Assembly (NCBI GenBank): GCA_002409995.1
Contig: DHOR01000010.1
Span: forward strand, 26,595-48,159
Reading direction: 5' to 3'
Length of the DNA stretch: 21,565 nucleotides
Source: Hungatella sp. UBA5385
GTDB lineage: Bacteria > Bacillota > Clostridia > Lachnospirales > Lachnospiraceae
The notes under the pieces were generated by a model. The model searched no databases. It was not told where the DNA came from and worked only from the letters and a program-made list of their open reading frames with translations. The position numbers were made by a program, and so were the translations under genes. Shown here one piece after another: positions 14,154 to 20,882 of this stretch (the stretch's first letter is position 1; each line of letters opens with the position of its first letter).

Positions 14154-15194
14154 TTATTTGCCCTGCCTGTGGGGAAATGGGCAGATACCGCAGCTTTCCC
14201 TGTTAGCAAGGTAGAATGGCAGATTAATTTTAATGGGCAGTTTATGTCCACCTTTGATTCGGTCAATGAGTATTTTCACAGCCATTTGCCCCATTTCCTC
14301 TACAGGCATATGGACAGTGGTTAACATAGGCGAGACATATTGGGCAGTGTCAATATCATCAATGCTGATGATGGAAATATCTTCTGGAATCCGTTTCCCT
14401 GCTTCCTTCAAAGCTTTCATTGCGCCTATGGCAGTGATGTCATTGCTGCAGAATATGGCAGTGATATCACTGTTTCTTCGCAGCAGTCCTTTTGCTCCCT
14501 CATATCCGCCCTCCAGAGACAGTGGAACATTAACAACGTATTCCTTGTGGTAGGAAATGCGGGCAGCAGTCAGTGAATCACAGTATGCTGTGTAACGATC
14601 CTCTTTTTTTGTTTCCCCAATATAGCCAATTCTTGTGTGTCCCAGCTCCATTAAATGCTTCATGGCTGTTTTGCCTGCTTCATAACCATCGCTGATAATC
14701 TGGTCGTATTTTGCATCCAGATTATTAAGACCTGTGTAGGCAACGAATTTGAAATATTGCTTTAAAAAGCTGAGAGTCTGACTGTCACACCTTCCAAGTA
14801 CAATAACACCATCCACATGATTGTCCGAAATCAAGTGAAATGTGTTGGGATGATGGAGGTCAATGGCAGTAAATGAGTATTTCAGTACATAGTTATGCTT
14901 AAATGCCTCCTGCTCAATGCTTCGCGCCAGATTGGAGAAAAACAAATCCGATTTGGAGTCCTCTGATCTGGCAAACAGACAGGCAATGGAGCGGCTGGGC
15001 GGCTCTGCATTACTTTTTGTTCCCTTTTTCAAATCTCTGGCAGTGCTGTTGGGGGTATAGCCTGTTCTTCGGACAATCTCCCAGATCCGGTCCTGTACTT
15101 CTTTGCTTGCAGCACTGGTGCTGTTTTTATTCACAACTCTGGAAACAGTGGATATGGAAACCCCTGCTTCTTTTGCTATTTCCTTCAGTGTTAT
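14154..15194 (-). CDS. LacI-family transcriptional regulator, apparent ATA start
   Basis: A 346-residue repressor. The N-terminal helix-turn-helix reads TLKEIAKEAGVSISTVSRVVNK (residues 2-23), then a hinge and a periplasmic-binding-protein-like sensor domain (about 75-340; ISIISIDDIDTAQYVSPMLTTVHMP is typical). It should bind a sugar or sugar phosphate. The family normally starts M-(x)-TLKEIA; here the codon before ACA-CTG-AAG is ATA (15194-15192). It sits eight bases after the AGGAGG within AGGAGGGG (15208-15201), and no ATG, GTG or TTG is near in frame. The nearest ATG, at 15314, would add 40 residues and cross a likely promoter. It lies between two AAACGTTT sites and the divergent PFK operon, its probable target together with itself. 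Confidence 0.87.
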   Translation of the reverse strand: MTLKEIAKEAGVSISTVSRVVNKNSTSAASKEVQDRIWEIVRRTGYTPNSTARDLKKGTKSNAEPPSRSIACLFARSEDSKSDLFFSNLARSIEQEAFKHNYVLKYSFTAIDLHHPNTFHLISDNHVDGVIVLGRCDSQTLSFLKQYFKFVAYTGLNNLDAKYDQIISDGYEAGKTAMKHLMELGHTRIGYIGETKKEDRYTAYCDSLTAARISYHKEYVVNVPLSLEGGYEGAKGLLRRNSDITAIFCSNDITAIGAMKALKEAGKRIPEDISIISIDDIDTAQYVSPMLTTVHMPVEEMGQMAVKILIDRIKGGHKLPIKINLPFYLANRESCGICPFPHRQGK

Positions 15195-15239
15195 TATAAT
15201 CCCCTCCTGCTTATTTGCAAATAAATTTTTATTAATTTT

Positions 15240-15245
15240 AGTATA
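15240..15245 (-). promoter_or_regulatory. Possible -10 box of the lacI-epimerase transcript
   Basis: TATACT on the minus strand, 46 bases before the proposed ATA start codon. No good -35 is visible at 16-18 bases, so the match is weak. It matters because transcription from here would exclude the ATG at 15314. Confidence 0.35.
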
Positions 15246-15280
15246 CAGGAAACAAAGGAGAAATACTATACCTGACAGCC

Positions 15281-15290
15281 CAAACGTTTG
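15281..15290. promoter_or_regulatory. LacI-type operator, site 1
   Basis: CAAACGTTTG is a perfect 10-base palindrome with the central CG typical of LacI-family operators. It lies just upstream of the -35 box of the PFK operon and in the upstream region of lacI. Confidence 0.6.
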
Positions 15291-15297
15291 CGTAAAA

Positions 15298-15325
15298 TTG
15301 TAACAAATTCTCATATTACTATGAT
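15298..15325 (+). promoter_or_regulatory. Promoter of the PFK-TIM-LarA operon
   Basis: TTGTAA (15298-15303), 16 bases, then TATGAT (15320-15325). The start near 15332 gives a leader of about 60 bases that contains operator site 2, a position suited to repression by roadblock. Confidence 0.5.
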
Positions 15326-15346
15326 AGTATGAAATCAGGAAAATAG

Positions 15347-15354
15347 AAACGTTT
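15347..15354. promoter_or_regulatory. LacI-type operator, site 2
   Basis: AAACGTTT repeats the core of site 1, 65 bases downstream (centre to centre) and just after the predicted transcription start. Two sites with shared sequence flanking one promoter fit cooperative LacI-family repression. Confidence 0.5.
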
Positions 15355-15391
15355 AATGAGATAGAGAAAGTTAGGAGAAAGGCGGGGTGAT

Positions 15392-16579
15392 ATGGCAGAC
15401 AATGTGTTGGTTGTTCACGGTGGAGGTCCTACAGCAGTCATCAACTCATCTTTATATGGAGTGCTTAAGGAGGCAAAGAGGCAGCCGCAGGTGGACAAGG
15501 TTTATGCTGCAATTGGCGGAAGTGAAGGTATTTTGAAGGAGCGTTTTCTGGATTTGCTTCAATATCCAGAGGAAAAGCTGAAACTGCTGTTAAAGACTCC
15601 TGCCACTGCAATCGGTTCTTCCAGATATGCCCTGGAGCAGGAAGATTATGAGGCTATGGTGGGGATTTTTCAGAAATACAATATTAAATACGTGCTGTTA
15701 AATGGGGGCAATGGAACTATGGATACCTGCGGGAGAATCTATGAGGTATGCAAAGATGCAGGAATCCGGGTAGTTGGAATTCCTAAAACCATTGACAATG
15801 ATATTGCCCTGACAGATCATACTCCCGGCTTTGGAAGTGCAGCCAGATATATTGCTGCCACCACTGCAGAGATTGGGGCTGATGTGAAATCAATGCCTAT
15901 TCATGTCTGCATTATAGAGGCAATGGGAAGAAATGCAGGGTGGGTTACAGCAGCTTCGGCTCTTGCAAGGAAGAAAACGGGAGATGCCCCTCATCTCATC
16001 TATCTGCCGGAGCGTCCATTTGATGAAAAAGAATTTCTGGAAGATGTGAAACGTCTGCATGAGGAAATGGGCGGAGTTGTGATTGTGGCAAGTGAAGGAC
16101 TTAAGAACGAAAAGGGAGAACCGATTGTACCCCCTATCTTTAAAACAGAACGTGCTGTTTATTATGGTGATGTCAGCGCTTATCTTGCAGAGCTTGTGAT
16201 TAAGAAGCTGGGAATCAAGGCGAGAAGCGAAAAACCGGGAATCAGCGGGAGAGCTTCTATTGCATGGCAGTCACCCGTTGACAGAAATGAAGCAATTCTG
16301 GCAGGAAGTGTGGCTCTTAAGGCTGCTATAGAAGGAAAAAGCGGGGTGATGGTTGGCTTTATCCGGGAGGAAACTGCAGATGGTTCCTATAAGATGCATA
16401 CCGAACTGCTTCCTATTAAAGAAGTTATGATGCATGAGAGAGTGCTGCCTGATTATTATATTACAGATAGAGGCAATGATGTTACATCGGAGTTTATTGA
16501 GTGGTGCAGACCGCTTATAGGTCCGGAGCTTCAGGAATTTGTGGATTTTCAGGAGGAGTATGTGTTGTGGAGAGAGTGA
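15392..16579 (+). CDS. 6-phosphofructokinase, PPi-PFK-like subgroup
   Basis: A 395-residue sugar-phosphate kinase of the PfkA/PFP family. VVHGGGPTAVINSS (7-20) is the donor-site start, GGNGT (105-109) the phosphoryl-donor loop, PKTIDND (131-137) the catalytic loop with base Asp135, and EAMGRNAGW (about 176-184) the sugar site. Lys132 is the PPi-type residue at the E. coli 124 position. The position equal to E. coli Gly104, which is Asp in PPi enzymes, is Gly108 here, as in ATP enzymes. The donor is therefore unclear. The normal substrate is fructose-6-phosphate; in this LacI-controlled unit another ketose phosphate such as tagatose- or sedoheptulose-phosphate is possible. Ribosome site AGGAGAAAGGCGGGG precedes the ATG. 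First gene of a three-gene operon. Confidence 0.87.
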   Translation: MADNVLVVHGGGPTAVINSSLYGVLKEAKRQPQVDKVYAAIGGSEGILKERFLDLLQYPEEKLKLLLKTPATAIGSSRYALEQEDYEAMVGIFQKYNIKYVLLNGGNGTMDTCGRIYEVCKDAGIRVVGIPKTIDNDIALTDHTPGFGSAARYIAATTAEIGADVKSMPIHVCIIEAMGRNAGWVTAASALARKKTGDAPHLIYLPERPFDEKEFLEDVKRLHEEMGGVVIVASEGLKNEKGEPIVPPIFKTERAVYYGDVSAYLAELVIKKLGIKARSEKPGISGRASIAWQSPVDRNEAILAGSVALKAAIEGKSGVMVGFIREETADGSYKMHTELLPIKEVMMHERVLPDYYITDRGNDVTSEFIEWCRPLIGPELQEFVDFQEEYVLWRE

Positions 16580-16668
16580 AAAATTTAGGGTGAGTTTATG
16601 CTGTGGGAAGAGTGAAATATTAGCGAGAGCAAATGTTGTAGGAAGAGTGAAATATTACAGGAAAGAAT
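16560..16668 (+). repeat. Degenerate tandem repeat across the PFK stop codon
   Basis: Three units start at 16560, 16598 and 16633 (periods 38 and 35 bases). Units 2 and 3 share GGAAGAGTGAAATATTA exactly (16606-16622 and 16641-16657). Unit 2 repeats the gene's last codons in the same frame: VLWRE-stop becomes MLWEE-stop. The spacer before the TIM-like gene is thus made of copies of the PFK 3' end. Confidence 0.75.
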
Positions 16669-16696
16669 ATAACTAAAAAAGGACAGAGGTAAATCA

Positions 16697-17533
16697 ATGA
16701 AACATATTTATGTAAACTTAAAACGCTTTGATATTCCCAGAGAATACGGCGGTGTAAACTCCATTGCACCTATGAAACAGTGGGGAAACTATATAGTTAC
16801 CGAAACACAGGAGCAGCTTAAGAAATATGGAAAAGAAGATGTAGAATTTGCTATGTATTTTCCAGAGGCACACATTCCCGGAGCAGTCAGCGCTCTCAGT
16901 GAGAACAGCCCTGTGAAAATAGGCTGTCAAGGTGTTTTTAGGGAGGACACTGCTTCAGGAGGCAATTTCGGAGCATTTACAACCAACCGCACTGCCAATA
17001 CAGCAAAAGCAATGGGCTGCACAACAACCATAATCGGTCACTGCGAAGAACGGAAGGATAAGGCTGGAATTCTGGCAGAGGCAGGAGTAACAGATACAAA
17101 GGCAGTGAACAGAATTCTTAATCAGGAGATAAAAAAAGCAGTAGAAGCGGGACTGTCTGTGCTGTACTGCATAGGTGAAACCTCAGAAGAACAGCCACAG
17201 TGGAAAGAGGTATTAAAGGAGCAGATTACAATAGGGCTGGAAGGCATTGACAGATCAGGGATCACCATCGCCTATGAGCCTGTCTGGGCAATCGGTCCTG
17301 GCAAAATTCCACCTGATAAGGATTACATTACAATGGTTGGAACCTATATTAAGGAAATCGCCCAAGGCTGTGACGTCGTGTATGGCGGCGGTTTAAAGGC
17401 TGATAATGCCCAGATGCTGGCTTCCATTCCTGTTATTGACGGAGGTCTGATTGCTCTTACCAGATTTCAGGGAGATATTGGGTTTTACCCACAGGAATAT
17501 TTGGAAATAGTCAAATTATATTTAGGCAGCTGA
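16697..17533 (+). CDS. Triosephosphate isomerase-like protein, divergent
   Basis: A 278-residue TIM-barrel protein, longer than the usual 250. The catalytic set is kept: Asn7 and Lys9 in YVNLKRFD, His115 in IGHCEERK (normally IGHSERR), and Glu194 in YEPVWAIG. The phosphate-holding loops differ: loop 6 reads IGPGKIPP (199-206) instead of IGTGKxAT, and the loop normally reading GxxVGGASL is DGGLIALTRF (248-257). It should interconvert an aldose and ketose phosphate, but those loops suggest a substrate other than glyceraldehyde-3-phosphate, for example a tetrose or branched phosphate as in the EryH/DerI-type TIM relatives. It is unlikely to be the housekeeping enzyme. It lies 117 bases after the PFK gene, before the LarA homologue. 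Confidence 0.82.
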   Translation: MKHIYVNLKRFDIPREYGGVNSIAPMKQWGNYIVTETQEQLKKYGKEDVEFAMYFPEAHIPGAVSALSENSPVKIGCQGVFREDTASGGNFGAFTTNRTANTAKAMGCTTTIIGHCEERKDKAGILAEAGVTDTKAVNRILNQEIKKAVEAGLSVLYCIGETSEEQPQWKEVLKEQITIGLEGIDRSGITIAYEPVWAIGPGKIPPDKDYITMVGTYIKEIAQGCDVVYGGGLKADNAQMLASIPVIDGGLIALTRFQGDIGFYPQEYLEIVKLYLGS

Positions 17534-17586
17534 TAGATAAATAGCAATAAAATTAAGCAGATAATAGACAAACAGCAAAATTTTCA
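17526..17586 (+). repeat. Imperfect 31-base duplication between TIM-like and LarA genes
   Basis: GCAGCTGATAGATAAATAGC (from 17526) is repeated at a constant offset of 31 as GCAGATAATAGACAAACAGC (from 17557), each followed by AAtAAAATT-like sequence. The first copy includes the TIM-like stop codon. With the PFK repeat, both internal spacers of this operon are duplications that start in a gene's end. Confidence 0.65.
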
Positions 17587-17598
17587 GGAGGATTACAC

Positions 17599-19083
17599 AT
17601 GAAATTATCATTTGAATACGGTACAGGACTTATGAATGCAGAGCTTCCAGACAACACAGATGTATTTATTCCAGGCGTAACAGTGGCAGACCCGCCCTAT
17701 ATTCCAGAAGATCAGCTGGTGGAAAAAACTCTGGAATCTATTCGCAACCCTATGGGTATGGAGCCTTTATCCAAACTGGCTCATAAAGGTTCCAAAGTCA
17801 CCATTATTTTCCCTGACAGAGTTAAGGGTGGTGAACAGGCAACCTCTCATCGCAAAATATCCATCCGATTGATTTTAAATGAGCTTTATGAGGCAGGTGT
17901 GGAGAAAAAGGATATACTTCTTATCTGTTCCAATGGTCTTCACAGGAAAAACACAGAGGCAGAGATCAGGAATGTGCTGGGAAATGATCTCTTTCATGAG
18001 TTCTGGTACAGCCACCAGATTATTAACCACGACAGTGAAGATTATGAACACCTTGTTGATCTGGGAACTACAGAGCGGGGAGATCCTGTTCTGATGAATA
18101 AATATGTTTATGACAGTGATGTTGCCATATTAATCGGACATACCCAGGGCAATCCCTATGGAGGATATTCAGGCGGCTATAAACACTGTGCAACAGGCAT
18201 AACCCATTGGCGTTCCATAGCATCCCACCATGTTCCTTCCGTAATGCACAGACAGGATTTTACCCCTGTCAGCGGCAAATCACTTATGAGAACCAAGTTT
18301 GATGAAATCGGGCAATATATGGAAGAGTGTATGGGAAAGAAGTTTTTCTGCTGTGATGCTGTGCTGGATACAAAATCCCGTCAGATCGAGATCAACAGCG
18401 GTTATGCAAAAGTAATGCAGCCTCATTCCTGGGTGACTGCTGATAAGAGAACCTATGTGCCTTGGGCAGAGAAGAAATATGATGTGATGATTTTTGGAAT
18501 GCCTCAATTCTTCCACTATGGAGAAGGGATGGGGACCAATCCCATTATGATGATGCAGGCTATTTCAGCTCAAGTCATTCGGCATAAGAGAGTGATGAAG
18601 GATAACTGTGTGATTATCTGTTCTTCCCTCTGCAACGGATATTTTCATGATGAGCTATGGCCTTATACAAAGGAAATGTATGAGATGTTCCAGAAGGACT
18701 ATATGAATACACTACCTGATATGAACCGTTATGGAGAGTATTTTGCACACAATGAAGAATATATTAAAAAATACCGTTTTGCCAATGCCTTCCATCCTTT
18801 CCATGGATTTTCTATGATCAGTTGTGGCCATATTGCTGAAATGAACACCTCAGCCATCTACATCTGCGGTGCACAGGAGCCAGGATTTGCAAGAGGTATG
18901 GGGCTTAAGACAAGGGCTACCATTGAGGAGGCACTAGAGGATGCAAAGAAGAAGTTTGTGGGGGCAGAACCCAATATTCTGGCTTTGCCGGAGACATTTA
19001 AGCTCAGTGCAGTTCATCTGATGATGAAGGATGAGAGTCATGAGGGGAAAGGATTTGAGGACTGCGGCTGTAAGGCTCATTAA
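17599..19083 (+). CDS. LarA-family (lactate racemase-like) hydroxy acid epimerase, variant active site
   Basis: A 494-residue homologue of LarA, the racemase that uses a nickel-pincer nucleotide covalently bound to Lys. Aligned on motifs with Lactiplantibacillus LarA: Asp73-Arg74 in FPDR (the DxTR region), His115 in GLHRKNTEAE (LarA His108), Lys195 in GGYSGGYK (Lys184, cofactor attachment) and His211 (His200, nickel ligand) at the exact spacing of 16. At the place of LarA His174, one of the two catalytic His, it has Asn185 (NPYGGYSGGYK). The tail ends CGCKAH. It presumably racemises or epimerises a 2-hydroxy acid, here probably a sugar acid. No lar cofactor genes are nearby, so cofactor supply must come from elsewhere. 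CAGGAGG precedes the ATG by 8 bases. Last gene of the LacI-controlled operon. Confidence 0.83.
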   Translation: MKLSFEYGTGLMNAELPDNTDVFIPGVTVADPPYIPEDQLVEKTLESIRNPMGMEPLSKLAHKGSKVTIIFPDRVKGGEQATSHRKISIRLILNELYEAGVEKKDILLICSNGLHRKNTEAEIRNVLGNDLFHEFWYSHQIINHDSEDYEHLVDLGTTERGDPVLMNKYVYDSDVAILIGHTQGNPYGGYSGGYKHCATGITHWRSIASHHVPSVMHRQDFTPVSGKSLMRTKFDEIGQYMEECMGKKFFCCDAVLDTKSRQIEINSGYAKVMQPHSWVTADKRTYVPWAEKKYDVMIFGMPQFFHYGEGMGTNPIMMMQAISAQVIRHKRVMKDNCVIICSSLCNGYFHDELWPYTKEMYEMFQKDYMNTLPDMNRYGEYFAHNEEYIKKYRFANAFHPFHGFSMISCGHIAEMNTSAIYICGAQEPGFARGMGLKTRATIEEALEDAKKKFVGAEPNILALPETFKLSAVHLMMKDESHEGKGFEDCGCKAH

Positions 19084-19241
19084 GTCACTATTTGTAAGGA
19101 TTAGTAAGAATGTTGTCAGAATCTTTTGGAATATTTCAGTAATCTCTAAGGTTTTGTTAAAGTATTTTGAAGATTTATATGTTACAATGATTACAGTTAA
19201 GCAATTAATCGATGTAACAATAAGAAAGGAGCGACAAATCT

Positions 19242-19961
19242 ATGAAGATACGAAAGATTCTGAAGAGATTACTATTACTTGTTATGACAGTTTTTGTTTG
19301 TGCCGGATTTGCCGTTGCCGGACAGGGATATACTATGTACCATCAGGCCATAGAGGAAATGAGCCTGGTAGATAAGGTGGCTTCCATTCAGGAAAAGGAA
19401 AATTACACAAAACTTGAAGAGCTTCCAGAGGTTTATGTAAATGCAGTTTTATCAGTGGAAGATCATCGCTATTACAGCCATTTCGGAATTGATCCCATAG
19501 CAATAGGCAGAGCAGTGGTAAATGATATAAAAGCCGGAAGTTTTGTAGAAGGCGGAAGCACAATTACTCAGCAGCTGGCTAAGAATCTATATTTCAGTCA
19601 GGAAAAAGAGTTGACCAGAAAAGCTGCAGAGGTTTTCATGGCATTTGATTTGGAGAGAAATTACACAAAGGATGAAATTCTTGAGCTTTATGTAAATAGT
19701 ATTTATTTTGGTGATGGTTACTACACAGTAGGGGAAGCCAGTGAAGGATATTTTGATAAAGAACCTGCAGATATGACAGAGTATGAAAGCACACTCCTTG
19801 CAGGAATTCCCAATGCACCTTCCAAATATGCACCTACGAAAAACCAGGAGCTGGCAGAGAAACGTCAGTTACAGGTTTTGAAAAGAATGGAAGCCTGCGG
19901 ATACTTTTCGCAGGAAGAGGCTGAAACAGTAGCAGCCCAGATGATAGCTCTCATTGAATAA
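19242..19961 (+). CDS. Monofunctional peptidoglycan glycosyltransferase (GT51)
   Basis: A 239-residue membrane-anchored enzyme. One N-terminal helix (about 10-28) follows a basic start. The GT51 domain (about 55-225) then has EDHRYYSHFGID with catalytic Glu73, GGSTITQQLAKNLYF (104-118), RKAAEVFMAFDLE with the second Glu130, and ILELYVNSIYFG (146-157). It polymerises lipid II into glycan strands outside the membrane. No transpeptidase domain follows, so it is like MtgA rather than a class A penicillin-binding protein. GAAAGGAG lies about 10 bases before the ATG. It is preceded by a 158-base spacer in which I see no clear terminator or strong promoter, and followed by a strong terminator. Confidence 0.92.
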   Translation: MKIRKILKRLLLLVMTVFVCAGFAVAGQGYTMYHQAIEEMSLVDKVASIQEKENYTKLEELPEVYVNAVLSVEDHRYYSHFGIDPIAIGRAVVNDIKAGSFVEGGSTITQQLAKNLYFSQEKELTRKAAEVFMAFDLERNYTKDEILELYVNSIYFGDGYYTVGEASEGYFDKEPADMTEYESTLLAGIPNAPSKYAPTKNQELAEKRQLQVLKRMEACGYFSQEEAETVAAQMIALIE

Positions 19962-20005
19962 TAGTTTGATAGATAGTTTATATGAAAAGGGTTAAGAAAA
20001 AACAG

Positions 20006-20048
20006 ATGCTCCGGAAGTTGGCTAAACTACCGGAGCATTAGTTTTTTT
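20006..20048 (+). terminator. Rho-independent terminator after the GT51 gene
   Basis: ATGCTCCGG (20006-20014) pairs perfectly with CCGGAGCAT (20030-20038). AGTT/AACT extends the stem inside beyond an A-A mismatch. TTTTTTT follows at 20042-20048. Confidence 0.9.
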
Positions 20049-20060
20049 GTTTTATACCAT

Positions 20061-20621
20061 TCACACAGGAACTATGGCTCCTATAATCAGCCAGACTAAA
20101 AAAATAGCAAATAAGACACCCATACCAGGAAACAGATATTTTATAAAAAAATCCTGATGAAGATATGAGCCATCGGATTCTTCAGAAAAATCCTGAGAAA
20201 ATCTATCATACTCCCAATCTTCCTCCTCATCTTCTGGAAAATCCAGAAATTCCGTAGGCATCTCATCATCAATCCGTTGTTCCTCTTTAGCCTCTTCTAA
20301 AGCTTCAAGTGCTTCTGAAAAACGAGATTTATCAACATAAAATAATTCACATGGGGTCGGTCTCACCCTTTTTCCGCTATTACTGTATTCTAACTGTGTA
20401 CCTTTTTCTATGTAGTATGATATTTTTCGTTTTTCCAAGGTATCCATCAGATATATAGATTCCACTTCATACCCATCTGTCAGTACAACAGGTTCCGGTA
20501 TCGTTGAAAGTACTATTTCAAACTCCGGGTCTACGTCAGCCAGCAGAATATGGCACTGCGGGCAGATCTCTTCATTTTGATAATACCGTTTTTTGCAGCT
20601 TGGGCAAATGCGCTTCTCCAT
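20061..20621 (-). CDS. Zinc-ribbon protein with DUF2007-like domain and C-terminal membrane helix
   Basis: A 186-residue protein. CPSC (6-9) and CPQC (20-23) form an N-terminal zinc ribbon. A central part (about 33-112) has the shape of the DUF2007 'signal-transducing' domain: VLSTIPEPVVLTDGYEVESIYLMDTLEKRKI and a later LFYVDKSRFSEALEALEEA. A very acidic linker (about 117-150, DFPEDEEEDWEYD) leads to one C-terminal membrane helix (162-184). It would sit on the cytoplasmic side, anchored at its tail. The function of the family is not known. The start at 20621 has AGGAG five to six bases upstream on its strand; the ATG 33 bases earlier has none. It is a single gene, convergent with GT51 across a terminator and divergent from the exonuclease. 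Confidence 0.78.
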   Translation of the reverse strand: MEKRICPSCKKRYYQNEEICPQCHILLADVDPEFEIVLSTIPEPVVLTDGYEVESIYLMDTLEKRKISYYIEKGTQLEYSNSGKRVRPTPCELFYVDKSRFSEALEALEEAKEEQRIDDEMPTEFLDFPEDEEEDWEYDRFSQDFSEESDGSYLHQDFFIKYLFPGMGVLFAIFLVWLIIGAIVPV

Positions 20622-20774
20622 AAGTTCTCCTATTTTTAAACTGTCATCTGTCATGGTAAGTAATCATGAATTTATAGTAGCATGGAGAAAGAACCGAAGT
20701 CAACAATATAGTGTTTATGTTTGAGGTATTTCAACGTATTTTAGATATATCGTCCCTATATTTCGACAAAAAGA

Positions 20775-20804
20775 TTGTTTTTTCATCCTGATTCCATGTA
20801 TAAT
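20775..20804 (+). promoter_or_regulatory. Promoter of the exonuclease gene
   Basis: TTGTTT (20775-20780), 18 bases, then TATAAT (20799-20804). This gives a leader of about 70 bases before the ATG at 20883. A second TATAAT at 20851-20856 has no convincing -35. The remaining bases of this 261-base divergent gap hold nothing else I can support. Confidence 0.5.
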
Positions 20805-20882
20805 AAATTCTGCAGCACCAATACAATCAATTTCACAACAGACATGTTATTATAATTAAGATACACTGTACGGAGGATAAAC

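Noticed and set aside
15195..15314. 40-residue N-terminal extension of the LacI protein from ATG 15314
   Set aside because: No ribosome site at that ATG, the segment spans operator and promoter sequence, and the family start coincides with the strong AGGAGGGG at 15201-15208.
15392..17533. PFK and TIM as housekeeping glycolysis genes
   Set aside because: They are under a LacI regulator beside a LarA homologue, without gap or pgk, and the TIM-like protein has altered substrate loops.
19154..19188. Promoter of the GT51 gene (TTGTTA ... TACAAT)
   Set aside because: The spacing is 23 bases, and alternative pairs give 10, 15 or 20; none is a good match, so it was not listed.
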